DNA of 64,000 nt. Origin: Fibrobacter succinogenes. GTDB lineage: Bacteria; Fibrobacterota; Fibrobacteria; Fibrobacterales; Fibrobacteraceae. A program made the position numbers and the translations under genes. The notes beneath the pieces are model-generated. The model did no database searches and was not told the origin of the DNA. It saw nothing but the letters and a program-made list of their open reading frames with translations. The stretch is from contig CACWPM010000026.1 in the NCBI GenBank assembly GCA_902762795.1, forward strand, positions 16,806-80,805, written 5' to 3'. Below are positions 17,601 through 26,485 of the stretch, piece after piece (within the stretch, counting starts at the first letter, position 1; each line of letters opens with the position of its first letter).

Positions 17601-20600
17601 GCGTTATCGATCCAGTTCTGTTCGTGACAATCCTCAGTGCGTTCGCAGTCATTGCTCAAGCTCTTCGGGCGGAAACTCCATTCGTAAAAATCCTTCGAAC
17701 CATCCATCGAACCTTCACCGAACTGCAACGCGAATCGCACAGGAACTTTACTAGTCTTGGCACTTGCGGTGTTTTCGTAATGGATTTCCATTTTCAAAGA
17801 CTTGTAAGACGAGAAATTCTTGGTATCCGTTTCGAACAAGCGCGTCACGCCCACTTCCTGGCCCGGGCTCATGTTATGATAGTCGAGGACAAGCGCCGTT
17901 TCCTTAAGCGGGGCGTTCGAATCGGCATCGCGTTCCGTAACCGTATTCGGGGACTTGAAATAGGTCTTCGCATTTTCACGATTATTGATCGTCGATACCT
18001 TGACATACGTCGTATCGCGGGAAGCCACATATTCAGTAACACGTTTTTCGATGCCGTTCACTTCGACAATCTGCGAATTTTCATTCGTAGATGTGCGGTA
18101 AAGATCTGCAACAGTAGTCTCTTCCCAAGAGTTGCCAAGAACGCCGAGACTTACCACCTGCACCTTCGCTTCAGAGACGCCCGGACTCAAACGCCCCATC
18201 CACATACGGGTGAACTGGGATTCCGCAAGGATTTCCTTATAGCTGTTACCGGTCGAAGAAACAATTGTATCGTACTGGTTCAGCGGGATGCGCCACCGGC
18301 GCCAGCCATTCAAAAGTTTTTCTACATAAGGAGACGCGTTCGTGTCAGACAAGTCTATGCGGTAACGGACAAAGCTGACATCCATATCGAGAGAGCCGTT
18401 CCTATTGATATCTTCGGTATCATAGGCGCGTTCACCGAGGTTGTTTTCTGTACCGTTAATGCTTCGCGGCGGATCGCTTTCTTCGTCCAAATCTTTGAAG
18501 TTATCGCGGGCAATGTCCGATTCCGAGACATTGACATTTCCGTACATCACCCCGATTAAAGTCGAATCACATCCGGCAACTTTACAGTTCCACTCGATTC
18601 TAGTTTCTTCTTGCCCCGAGACTTCATCAAGACCACGGTCATGCCTTGCAGTTGTCATACCAAGCTGGTTTTCACCGTTATACAGACCGTTAGGAGCACT
18701 ACCATTAATCGAAAGGTCTTCGCTGATTAGGCCCAAGTCAATGAAGATGGAACCAGAATTACCTCGGGCGACAATTTCGAGCGTCTTCATTTCGCTCAAG
18801 TCCTGATAGTACGAGCTATTCGGGCGCATGATACCGCCCCAGGAATTGCCCATGAGGTTATCGTTCGGACGAAGCGTCATCTTGAGCACAGTCAAGTGCT
18901 GGTTGTCGACATCGGAATTGCCGACACTGTTATAAATGTACTTATAAAGTTCCGTATTGTTGCTATGCCAGATAAATTCACCCTGATGCTTGTAGTTCTG
19001 GCTTTCGATATAAGTTTTGTCGTCTCGCAGGGAATCGCCACCCGGAGGAGACGCCTGATACCAGGACTGTCTAGACAACGGATACACAAGACCGGTCGAT
19101 GTCGTTTCGAAATCTTCAACAAGTGCAGTTTGCGTATTACTCGTATTCGCATTATGGCGACTGCCGGCAAATTCAGCTTCGACACGCCAGTTCGAGGCGG
19201 CTGTCGTATTGATGCCAGGAATTGCATTTACCAAATCCGTAAGCGCCTGTACGGAATCCTGCAAGCGGACGTTGAAGCCCCAGAGGAAACTCGAATAAGG
19301 TTCATTGCCAAGAGTCGGGACTTCGGCGGTCGTGCTCTGGCTCTTGTAAAGGGCGGTAATACCAAAAATAGAACCAGCGCCAAAACCGTACAAGTCCAGA
19401 GGCAACTCGGCACGCGCACCCAAGAGCAACTTGTTGTCTATTTCAAACAACGGTTCGCATTCGAACTGGACCTTGATTTCCTTGTTCGGGTCAAGAGCGC
19501 GTTCGCTCAAAAGTTCAATCTGCCCAAGTTCATAGTTGACTTCATAGTCCGTGCCACGGATAAGCGTTGTAGAACCGGCCGTCACCTTTTCGGAACCCGG
19601 AGAAATATCCATGCAGCTTCCGCTGTTAACGGAGTAGCTCGAATTCGGGTCTCGCACGCTGAGCATGGAATTACGGCGCTTACCAACGGACTCAAAGTAG
19701 AACTGGCTCGTATAACGGCTCAAATTATAGACAGGAATCGTGTAGAGCTGATCCATGGTCGCAGAAGAATCCAAATTGCGCAACGGTTCCAAGCAGTTCT
19801 GCATCGCCTTTTCCATTGCTGTGCCGCGATCCTTGTAAACGTTCGTATCGTTAAACTGAATACAGGGCAACCACATTTCACCCGTGAAACTGCCCGAAGC
19901 ATCCTTCTTAAAGATGGTGGCATCGTTTACCAAAGGCGTTCCATTCTTTTCATCCGCAAGGCCAAGCTTCTTGAGGTAATCCCCAGAAATACCCGACTTG
20001 TTTTTCATGCGAAGGACAAAATTGTTCGCGCTTCCATCCGAAATGCCGATCGAATACACATTGCGGAGCATCAACTTGTCGATATCCTTGAGTTCACTTA
20101 GCGTTGCATCCCATTGAACAAGGACCGCTTCGCCAAAATCGCGCAACTCACCATCCCATTTTGCAGCCACAAGCGTATTGCGATTGATACCATTAATCTT
20201 TAAGATACCGGATTTGTTGTCATATTCAAAATCCTTAATTTCCACCATGCGATCGACATTCTTTGTAACCGTCGCACCTTGTCGAGTCACATACTTTACC
20301 GTGATATTCTTGAAAACATTGTCCGTTTCATTCAAGGCGCTTCTTTTATAAAGCTTCAAATCCGACAACGACTTGCCCTGAGGAAGCTTACCATTTGTCG
20401 CCATGCTTTTGATATAAGCGTCCCTCATTTCATGGTTCAAGAAGTAATAACGGTATGCAAGGAACTGCTTGTCCGTCACCTGGAACTCAGTAGTCGTTTC
20501 ATTAGCCTTGATGGAATACTCTTCTTGCTGGCCGCCATCCTGGGAGGCTATCGTTGTAATCTTCCAGTCCCCCAGTTTCCATTCGGCCTTGATACCGAAA

Positions 20601-21880
20601 AGCCCCTGGTGGTTTTCGGAATAACCGGTCAGTTCCGTACCGGCAAGAGACAAGTTCGTCGTACCCGCTTCTACGCGCTGCAAAATGTAGTCTTCGAATT
20701 CGCCCTTGAACGACTCTTCGTAGACGACACGGACTTCGTTCTGCGATCCGAGACCTTCTTCGACGTTCTTGATTTCAACCGTGATATAAGGACCAATCTT
20801 ACCTTCAACCATGAAGCTCGGGTTGTAGTCCAAGGACGGAGACGGCCAAAGGCTCGTCTTGGTGCTGCCTTCGGCATCGTCCTTTTCGCCATAGCCCTTG
20901 AGGCGCACATCCATAGTCCCTTTCAGCATGAGCTTGGGCTTGTTGAATCCGAAGTCCTTCATCCAGGCAGGCATGTTCACAGGAATTGTAATATCAAAGA
21001 CGGAACCTGTTTCAGGAGCTTCGTATCCATCGTTCTGCCCGATGAGGCCATTCAGCCAAAGACGCTTGCGCCCCACGTCGTACATGTCCGAAACATAATC
21101 CGCAAGTTCCGGATAATGCGAAGTCCAAAGCACAGTCGTATCGGTACGGGAAACCGTATTCACGCGCTTCTCCGTCACGTCGATTTCACGGGTCGCGACA
21201 TCGATATCATGAGAGAATATTTGTCCCTTCGAAGTGTTCATCAGGCCCGGGCGCATTCCTATGCCGCCAAACGGCAAAAGGCCATCGAGCGGAGACGTGG
21301 ACTTGGGCACGGGGAAATACTTGACGGCTGGCGTCCATGCATCCAAAGAGTCTTCAGAGGCATCTTCCATGTCAGGTCCAGACTGCGCCACAGCCGGCCG
21401 TTTAGAAGAAGAAGACGGCGCGAACGACGGCGTTTCGACCGAAGAAGAAACAGGATGCGAAGCGCTCGATGAAACCGGAGCGGCAGAGGACACAGGAACT
21501 ACAGGCGAAGCCTCCCCCGATGACGAGAGATTTTCCCCGGCCACCTCAGGCGCCGAAGATGCAGGCACCAACGAAGACTTTGCAGACGACGATTGAACCG
21601 CCGAAGACGGTGCTTCACTCGATACCGGAAGTACCTCGCTAGACAAAGCCGCAGACGAAACCGCCACAGACGGTTGGGACGCCGAAGACACGGGCGCATC
21701 ACTTGAAGACGCCACTGACGCCGAAGACTTTACAGGCGGCACGTCCTGAAACAGTTCATCGTCAAAAAGAGATTCATACGAGCTAAGCGTTCCGTCCTGA
21801 GACCAGACGGAACCCACAGCGACAAAGCTGCACGCAGCAAAACCCCAAAGGGCAGATTTAAAAAACTTTCTAAAACGCAA
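14645..21880 (-). CDS. sprA: SprA/Sov-type outer-membrane translocon of type IX secretion
   Basis: SprA is the giant beta-barrel through which the type IX system secretes proteins to the cell surface; in gliding Bacteroidota it is also needed for motility. The product is 2411 residues, the family's typical size. It starts at a TTG codon (21878-21880) one codon after a stop, giving a signal peptide (RFRKFFKSALWGFAACSFVAVG, cut near residue 27). Residues about 40-165 are a serine/alanine/proline-rich segment not usual for the family. Family marks follow: NYELGQIELLSERAL, the AYDTEDINRNGSLD motif near the middle, WRIPLNQYD, and a C-terminal half of alternating strands ending RQILQFELALMLRFD, a barrel-closing strand. 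No other type IX genes are in the window. A terminator lies between it and the gene upstream, so it is transcribed alone. TATTTT ends 7 bases before the TTG. Confidence 0.9.
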   Translation of the reverse strand: MRFRKFFKSALWGFAACSFVAVGSVWSQDGTLSSYESLFDDELFQDVPPVKSSASVASSSDAPVSSASQPSVAVSSAALSSEVLPVSSEAPSSAVQSSSAKSSLVPASSAPEVAGENLSSSGEASPVVPVSSAAPVSSSASHPVSSSVETPSFAPSSSSKRPAVAQSGPDMEDASEDSLDAWTPAVKYFPVPKSTSPLDGLLPFGGIGMRPGLMNTSKGQIFSHDIDVATREIDVTEKRVNTVSRTDTTVLWTSHYPELADYVSDMYDVGRKRLWLNGLIGQNDGYEAPETGSVFDITIPVNMPAWMKDFGFNKPKLMLKGTMDVRLKGYGEKDDAEGSTKTSLWPSPSLDYNPSFMVEGKIGPYITVEIKNVEEGLGSQNEVRVVYEESFKGEFEDYILQRVEAGTTNLSLAGTELTGYSENHQGLFGIKAEWKLGDWKITTIASQDGGQQEEYSIKANETTTEFQVTDKQFLAYRYYFLNHEMRDAYIKSMATNGKLPQGKSLSDLKLYKRSALNETDNVFKNITVKYVTRQGATVTKNVDRMVEIKDFEYDNKSGILKINGINRNTLVAAKWDGELRDFGEAVLVQWDATLSELKDIDKLMLRNVYSIGISDGSANNFVLRMKNKSGISGDYLKKLGLADEKNGTPLVNDATIFKKDASGSFTGEMWLPCIQFNDTNVYKDRGTAMEKAMQNCLEPLRNLDSSATMDQLYTIPVYNLSRYTSQFYFESVGKRRNSMLSVRDPNSSYSVNSGSCMDISPGSEKVTAGSTTLIRGTDYEVNYELGQIELLSERALDPNKEIKVQFECEPLFEIDNKLLLGARAELPLDLYGFGAGSIFGITALYKSQSTTAEVPTLGNEPYSSFLWGFNVRLQDSVQALTDLVNAIPGINTTAASNWRVEAEFAGSRHNANTSNTQTALVEDFETTSTGLVYPLSRQSWYQASPPGGDSLRDDKTYIESQNYKHQGEFIWHSNNTELYKYIYNSVGNSDVDNQHLTVLKMTLRPNDNLMGNSWGGIMRPNSSYYQDLSEMKTLEIVARGNSGSIFIDLGLISEDLSINGSAPNGLYNGENQLGMTTARHDRGLDEVSGQEETRIEWNCKVAGCDSTLIGVMYGNVNVSESDIARDNFKDLDEESDPPRSINGTENNLGERAYDTEDINRNGSLDMDVSFVRYRIDLSDTNASPYVEKLLNGWRRWRIPLNQYDTIVSSTGNSYKEILAESQFTRMWMGRLSPGVSEAKVQVVSLGVLGNSWEETTVADLYRTSTNENSQIVEVNGIEKRVTEYVASRDTTYVKVSTINNRENAKTYFKSPNTVTERDADSNAPLKETALVLDYHNMSPGQEVGVTRLFETDTKNFSSYKSLKMEIHYENTASAKTSKVPVRFALQFGEGSMDGSKDFYEWSFRPKSLSNDCERTEDCHEQNWIDNAFAMDLVEFSNLKRGRHPPYLEPVVKNIGGEREERLRLVGNPSITKVDWMRFVIIADSSASPDELKGTFWLNDLRLSDMDTEWGYAARVNGQVNFADFISLSGAVRYQDGDFATLSNSGRSPKPDPAKAASQLDISADISIALNKFLNDSLGYHIPMSFSYHSSTKRPYMKPTDDMMLKKSSFVDLTGDMFQSDLAVESDDEENKLRDNAESKGYQSYVQDLSFSISYHKDYKASETKLGEFLSQAFLERPALSYSYHQSEGRSTTTADSTYSYHTLFEYKLGTFSMFKFKPFEGLSKYSWLKDFAKTEFEPWPQTFDLTLFDFNYVRYVNQTRDPDFVEPQVDKVVTYTAELNHKLNMRWNILSFLSVNYAVNIKRDMFGGGDREGFTKENFFTFDEGGLFASGYIFDHDHSDRKVYVSRDSLVVFPVDTVAKGSMAIDLQNPETYEIRYDTTAFYKVDSVGHREYGRAYGILRNERSRNQQFRINFNPRLIPFIPFNMQFSSDFNQQKTIPDDFDFYDPANIEKNYWTISQTNRFEFTPTLKILDLANMFGKNNPVSGFLEKLKWREIKFNWNASTNTIGENFTLAQLYEEQGVTPFQYYLYGLGLGNGHRGRGLWNIMTGDMGLTSRDDFTGFSQYRNKNVDTLVYQGSFRNSVSRSLQISTGLTLPIWDISLSTDFQWKEDFSQSREYPLYVDTTTLLPKFGIGITIPNIAQKVSFLNSFRSVSLSHRFDYSRTVVSRPFQSAEDSWSSVWNFNPLIRITFLTQNNMRIENSVRMKIENVDRRPKQEVISNPCWTPGDPNREDCGDTTRYFLETPWIPTSLYNDFAINIGDDFSISYPLKLNKGFQLWKWYFKFNNDIDLKLTAGYDFKKTIRKEYSPVDGYKMTASESGTDGVFKKWSYDSGVKCDDCVIYKPKLQLDSRTVPSRTHEWFIRPSASYQFNKMASLSSYIEYRQIYEKLDDETAHMRQILQFELALMLRFD

Positions 21881-21931
21881 CGGTCACAAAATACAAAAAC
21901 GGAACATTAAAAATTAGCACCGATAACATAG

Positions 21932-21963
21932 AAAAAAAGAAACGTTCCCGTTTAACGGGAACG
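21932..21963 (-). terminator. Rho-independent terminator of the AIPR gene
   Basis: On the minus strand CGTTCCCG-TTAAA-CGGGAACG (8 pairs) is followed by TTTC and seven T. It lies 40 bases after the AIPR stop and 52 bases before the sprA start. Confidence 0.85.
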
Positions 21964-22002
21964 CTCCAAAAGCGGTTTCTAAACCCTTTTTTACAAAATA
22001 AA

Positions 22003-23895
22003 TTAGAGGAACACTTCGATGCCACCGCGGCACTTTTCCCAAGCAGGGTTCTTCTTGCACAGAAGATCCATCATCTTGTCATAAGTAGCCGTGTTCGAGA
22101 AGCCCTTCCACAAGCGGCGTTCCACGGATTCGCCGGAATCCTTGTCGATCGTCGTAATAGTGTCGTAGTAGGCCGTGTTGTCCTTGAATTCAGAAATCAA
22201 GATGTTCTTCAAGTCATCCGTGTAAATGCGGGATGCATACTTGAGGATGGAATCGTTGAAGTTGAGTTCGTTTTCGACGAGCCATTCGAAGTCCTGGATC
22301 GGGTTACCGTAAATGAGCCAGTGGCGGAGTGCGAGAGCGACCACGAGGTCCTTCACGGCACTGCGGAAGATGAATTTGTCTTCAAGGCGACCGTTCCACG
22401 TGATGCGGGTCAGCGGATTGTCGTCGTTCGCTTCGATGGACACGCCCTTGCCCGGAGTGACCTTACGGATCTTGATCGGGAGACGGCTAAGGAGCTGCCA
22501 AGCCTTCGTAAAGGCAATCGTCTTGCGGACGAAGTCCTTTTCCTTTTCCGGGGCAACGCGCACAAACGCACCGAAGCAGCGCTGGTAGAGCGTTTCCTTG
22601 TCGAAGATGCAGTCGCTGGAGCGGCATTCACTGAGCTTACCATCCATCATGAACAATGTCTTAGCAAGTTCCGGACGCATGCGGACTTCGAGCTTACGGG
22701 TACGCGCCTTGAGGCGGACACCGTCCTTGTAAACGTAGGTAAAGCCTTCTTCCTGGTAGCGCTGCCAAATGAAGAACTGCAGGTCATCCGCTGCACGCAG
22801 ATGGTAGCTGAACACCGGGTTCTGGCGGTTGTTAGCCATGGTCACCTGGTTCAAGAAGTTGTCGGCACCCTGGTACGGCACCACAACCTTGACGAGCACC
22901 TGCGGATTCACCGGATGCTTGCTCTTCTTGGCGTACTGTTCGTACGTGAAGAGGGACTGCGCACCGTTGATGATCTTCGGGCGTTCAATGAACAACACCT
23001 TCTTGCCATCGCGTTCCTTGAGGCGCAGGTCGTCGCCCGTGAGGGTCATACCGTTGTGGAGGAACGGGAAGTCATCGACGTTCACGTTCTTGTCGTCATT
23101 TCTTTCCATCGTCTGGAAGGCATCGATAAGAGCGGCGTTCGTATGAGTGAGGTTACCGAGATAAGTACGAATGTTAGAGCTTACGATAGCCATGTTGTGC
23201 TTGGTCTTGAGGCGCTTACCAAGGGCAACGTGGTAGTCAAAAATCGTGCGGATCGGGCAGAAACCGAGGAAAAGCTCACCATGATCGGAAGTGAGGTGGA
23301 GCGGTTCGGAGTCCATCTCGATTTCAAGCTTGTCGTCTGCGCTGCGGAAGTCACGAGTGAGGTCGTCGTGCTCGGCAATAATTTCAAGCTTAGCCTTGAC
23401 GTCGGCCTTCCAGAGAGTGAGCTTTCTGCGCATGTCCTTGAGGGTACGTTCGAGTTCGGAGTCCGTGATATCGCGGCTTGCGCGAGTGCGGAGCACCGTG
23501 ATTTCGAGCGTTTCCATGTACGGACGGCTTGCAGGAGCATCAACATCTTCTTCAGCTTCTTCATCTGAAATCTTGTTGACGGCCCACGGGTCAGCTTCTT
23601 CGCGAAGCGAGAGGAAGAACGGATTGGTCGGGTCGCTGGTGCGGAACACGGCAATCTGAAGCTGTTTCAGATCGGCATTCAAGTGTGCGACAACCTTTTC
23701 GAGCGGAGTATCTTCGTCCAAGAAGATAAAGAATTCCATGAAGCCCTGTGAATACTGGAAGCCGTGGAAGCATCCATTTTCATCCAGGTTCAGATGCCGG
23801 AGTGCCTTAATTCTATCGTTCGGGTCGTTAGGGTTCAAGCTCAAGAGGCTAGCGACAAATGCTAAGCGGCGTTCCTGCGATTTTGTTAGTTCCAT
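22003..23895 (-). CDS. AIPR-domain protein (putative abortive-infection phage resistance)
   Basis: The central region has the AIPR pattern: NIRTYLGN, NAALIDAFQTM, FPFLHNGMTLTGDDLRL, IINGAQSLFTYEQYAKK, VLVKVVVPYQGADNFLNQV and MANNRQNPVFSYHLRA. AIPR proteins are linked to phage resistance, either alone or with restriction-modification genes. 630 residues from 23895, chosen because GAGGAAAAA precedes that ATG; an in-frame ATG at 23937 lacks such a site. The N-terminal third (to about residue 235) is acidic and unassigned. No methyltransferase or restriction gene is adjacent; sprA lies downstream and the LRR gene is divergent. Codon use and base composition match the chromosome, so it may be long resident. 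Confidence 0.75.
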   Translation of the reverse strand: MELTKSQERRLAFVASLLSLNPNDPNDRIKALRHLNLDENGCFHGFQYSQGFMEFFIFLDEDTPLEKVVAHLNADLKQLQIAVFRTSDPTNPFFLSLREEADPWAVNKISDEEAEEDVDAPASRPYMETLEITVLRTRASRDITDSELERTLKDMRRKLTLWKADVKAKLEIIAEHDDLTRDFRSADDKLEIEMDSEPLHLTSDHGELFLGFCPIRTIFDYHVALGKRLKTKHNMAIVSSNIRTYLGNLTHTNAALIDAFQTMERNDDKNVNVDDFPFLHNGMTLTGDDLRLKERDGKKVLFIERPKIINGAQSLFTYEQYAKKSKHPVNPQVLVKVVVPYQGADNFLNQVTMANNRQNPVFSYHLRAADDLQFFIWQRYQEEGFTYVYKDGVRLKARTRKLEVRMRPELAKTLFMMDGKLSECRSSDCIFDKETLYQRCFGAFVRVAPEKEKDFVRKTIAFTKAWQLLSRLPIKIRKVTPGKGVSIEANDDNPLTRITWNGRLEDKFIFRSAVKDLVVALALRHWLIYGNPIQDFEWLVENELNFNDSILKYASRIYTDDLKNILISEFKDNTAYYDTITTIDKDSGESVERRLWKGFSNTATYDKMMDLLCKKNPAWEKCRGGIEVFL

Positions 23896-24102
23896 TTTTT
23901 CCTCAATACGTAATTTGCACCCTAAAAATAGTTTCAAATCATAACATTTGCGTGCAAAAAAGATAAAACATTTAATTTTTTTAGGTAATCTAGCATTTTT
24001 TTAGTGTACAAATGTGTAAAATCCTCATTTTTTTCATTTTTTTTTCATGCCGTTACGTTTTTTCTAGCAAAAAAGCTATGATTTAAACATTAGGAGCCTT
24101 TT

Positions 24103-24855
24103 ATGAATTTACTAGATGTTATCGCCAAAGCAAAAGCCGAAAAGGCAAAGTCACTTGACCTTTCCCAGAAGGGCCTGCGTCTTTTGCCCCCCGAACTTTT
24201 TGAAATCGAATCTCTCGAGGAACTGAACCTGGACCGCAACATGCTCGTCGAAATTCCCGATGACATCGGTCTCTTGAAGAACCTGAAAAGCCTTTCCGTG
24301 AGCGAAAACGACCTCATGGAACTCCCGGAAGCCATTGGAGAGCTTGTAAACCTGGAACACCTGTATCTGGGCTACAACAGCCTGTCCGAGCTTCCCGATT
24401 CCATCGGCAAGCTTTCCAAGCTCGACACGGTGAACATTGCCAAGAACCAGCTTTTGGACCTCACCAATGAAATCGGCAAGTGCCAAAACATGACCAAGCT
24501 GTCACTCCACGACAACATGCTCAGCGAAGTCCCGGCAACACTCGGCAAGCTTAAAAAGCTTCGTAAACTCTACCTGGACAACAACGAACTCACGACTATC
24601 CCGGCATCGCTTTCGCACCTGGAATCCCTCGAAGTCCTAATGGTCTCCGGCAACAACCTGGGAGCCATTCCGTCTGAATTCGGCAACCTGAAAAAACTCA
24701 AGGAACTCGTTCTCGACGCAAACCAGCTCGCGACACTCCCGGAAAGCCTTGCCGAATGCAACAGCCTCGAAACCATTTCCGTCGTCGAGAACCCGCTCGA
24801 AGGAGGAATCCCTCGCGTTCTCCTCGACAAGAAGGGACTGAGCATCGATCAGTAA
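24103..24855 (+). CDS. Cytosolic leucine-rich-repeat protein
   Basis: 250 residues made almost entirely of 23-residue leucine-rich repeats of the LxxLxxLxLxxNxLxxLPxxIGxL type (for example LKSLSVSENDLMELPEAIGE and LEHLYLGYNSLSELPDSIGK), about nine copies from residue 15 to 245. No signal peptide or membrane segment, so likely a cytosolic binding protein. TTAGGAG sits about 8 bases before the ATG. It stands alone, divergent from the AIPR gene. A TAGACGA-type element begins 4 bases after the stop codon. Partner unknown. Confidence 0.85.
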   Translation: MNLLDVIAKAKAEKAKSLDLSQKGLRLLPPELFEIESLEELNLDRNMLVEIPDDIGLLKNLKSLSVSENDLMELPEAIGELVNLEHLYLGYNSLSELPDSIGKLSKLDTVNIAKNQLLDLTNEIGKCQNMTKLSLHDNMLSEVPATLGKLKKLRKLYLDNNELTTIPASLSHLESLEVLMVSGNNLGAIPSEFGNLKKLKELVLDANQLATLPESLAECNSLETISVVENPLEGGIPRVLLDKKGLSIDQ

Positions 24856-25135
24856 GATTAGACGAAAGAACGCCACTTCGTGGCTACAGACGACAAATGT
24901 AGCGTCAACCTTGCTTGGATATGACCGAGACTAGCATTTGGTAATTGAACGAAGTGAAAGTACAATGACAAAAGAGGCTAGGATTAAGGAGTAGAGGTTT
25001 TTCGTGTATATTCATAAACATCTAAACGAACGCAAACATATCATCCCGGACCCCGTTCCGGGCTTTCCTTTTCATTCTCTCGTCTCTCGTCTTTGGCCTT
25101 TCACTTCGTTCAAGGCCCAACCATTCGGCTCGATC
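24856..25135. other. Gap with TAGACGA element, GC-rich palindrome and heptads
   Basis: Contains the element at 24859-24895 (TAGACGAAAGAACG, hairpin GCCAC-TTC-GTGGC, CTACAGACGA), the palindromic CCCGGACCCCGTTCCGGG at about 25046-25063, and five heptads of CTCTCGT type at 25077-25111. An open frame starting with GTG at 25004 runs through these repeats into the next gene, but the repeats indicate that this part is non-coding. Confidence 0.6.
25077..25111. repeat. Heptamer tract, CTCTCGT type (5 units)
   Basis: Two perfect CTCTCGT units followed by CTTTGGC, CTTTCAC and TTCGTTC, in phase, 25 bases before the chosen start of the first S41 gene. Confidence 0.65.
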
Positions 25136-26485
25136 ATGCCCATGCATGCATGGTCGCGATTCTCGCCTTTTATGGTTGTCGTCTGTATTTTCCTCTTAGC
25201 CGCTTGTTCCGACTTTATCCACCCGGTCAAGAGTACGCCCGAGCCGACCGAATATTCCTTCAATTACTGGCTTCTAAATAACGTTTACCTATACGAAGAA
25301 GAACTCCCGAACCTGCGTGAAGACGGGGATTCCGTCCAAGAGCTTTACACAGTGCTCAAGGATCCCTATACCAACTACACCATACCTTCCCAAAGTGAAA
25401 ACAGAGCTACCCAAACCAGCACAAGTCTAGTGATCGGCGGCGATGTCGGGATGCGTTACTACAACTTCTCCGATAGGGAATACCCCATTTTCATCAGCCG
25501 CGTTTACCCCAAAGGTCCCGCCGGGAAAGCAAGCATTCCAAGATACGGAAACATCCTCAAAGTAAACGGGATTGAGCTCAAGGGCGAACACGCTAGAAAC
25601 ACTTACGATTCAATCCTGACCTTCAACAAGAACATCGAGCTTACTATCGCCTACAAAGGCGTCACCACATTGTACAAGCTGCAAAAGGATTCCGTATTTG
25701 CGCCGACAGTCTTCGTCGACACTTTGTTCGAAGACAAAGACAAAGGTTACCCGGGCATAGTCTTTGTCACCATCGAAACATTCAAGATCAAGACCGAGGA
25801 TAAGAAAAACGGAACCTACGGAGAGGTCAAGGATTATCTGATATCGTCCGCTTCGGACAAACGTGTCCGCGTTCTTGATCTGAGGAACAATCCCGGAGGA
25901 GTCGTCGAGCAGTGCATCAACGTTGCTGATCTTTTCGTAAAAAGCGGAACACTGTCATCTAGGCGGTGGAGAGCCCTGAACGCCGATGGCGCATCCGTCC
26001 TCAGACGACCGTCCAACGAGGCCAAAGCAGGGGACCCCGGCGAAACCGGCAATTTCCTTATTCTCGCCAACCGGGCTTCAGCCAGTTGCGCCGAAATTTT
26101 CATTGCGGCAGTCACCGAATTAACGGACATTCCATTAGTCGGTTCAAGAACATTCGGAAAAGGAATAGGACAAACCCAATACTGGACATACGCAGGCGGA
26201 CTGGCGACAATTACTGACATTGAATTCAGAACACCCAAGGGCAATTCTTATCACGGCATAGGAGTCATTCCCAAGTACGAATGTACAGAAACTCTATACG
26301 AAGAATGCGCCGCCAAGGTTGCAAATAAACTTTACGGGGTCAAAATTCCAAACCAAGATGCAGCTCTCGCCAAACGCGGGAATGAGTTTGTACTTAACAA
26401 TACGAGTAAAGAATTTGAGGGAGGATCTATAGAATGGGCGGATTCAAGCACGTATCTAGAGGCGTTCAAAAAATCAAATCGCTAG
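25136..26485 (+). CDS. S41-family (C-terminal processing-like) protease lipoprotein 1
   Basis: 450 residues from the ATG at 25136, which gives a lipoprotein signal (HAWSRFSPFMVVVCIFLLAAC). A PDZ-like part (ISRVYPKGPAGKASIPRYGNILKVNGIEL recognisable in pieces) precedes the S41 protease core: LDLRNNPGGVVEQC, then the nucleophile serine in RASASCAEIF and the dyad lysine in TFGKGIGQTQYW. These enzymes cut envelope proteins near their C-termini. The next gene is a paralogue whose start lies 52 bases inside this gene. No clear Shine-Dalgarno is present. A longer form starting at 25004 is unlikely because that region is repeats. Confidence 0.85.
   Translation: MPMHAWSRFSPFMVVVCIFLLAACSDFIHPVKSTPEPTEYSFNYWLLNNVYLYEEELPNLREDGDSVQELYTVLKDPYTNYTIPSQSENRATQTSTSLVIGGDVGMRYYNFSDREYPIFISRVYPKGPAGKASIPRYGNILKVNGIELKGEHARNTYDSILTFNKNIELTIAYKGVTTLYKLQKDSVFAPTVFVDTLFEDKDKGYPGIVFVTIETFKIKTEDKKNGTYGEVKDYLISSASDKRVRVLDLRNNPGGVVEQCINVADLFVKSGTLSSRRWRALNADGASVLRRPSNEAKAGDPGETGNFLILANRASASCAEIFIAAVTELTDIPLVGSRTFGKGIGQTQYWTYAGGLATITDIEFRTPKGNSYHGIGVIPKYECTETLYEECAAKVANKLYGVKIPNQDAALAKRGNEFVLNNTSKEFEGGSIEWADSSTYLEAFKKSNR

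Noticed and set aside
25004..25135. GTG-started N-terminal extension of the first S41 gene
   Set aside because: The added 44 residues run through a palindrome and heptad repeats, and would hide the lipoprotein signal that begins at 25136.
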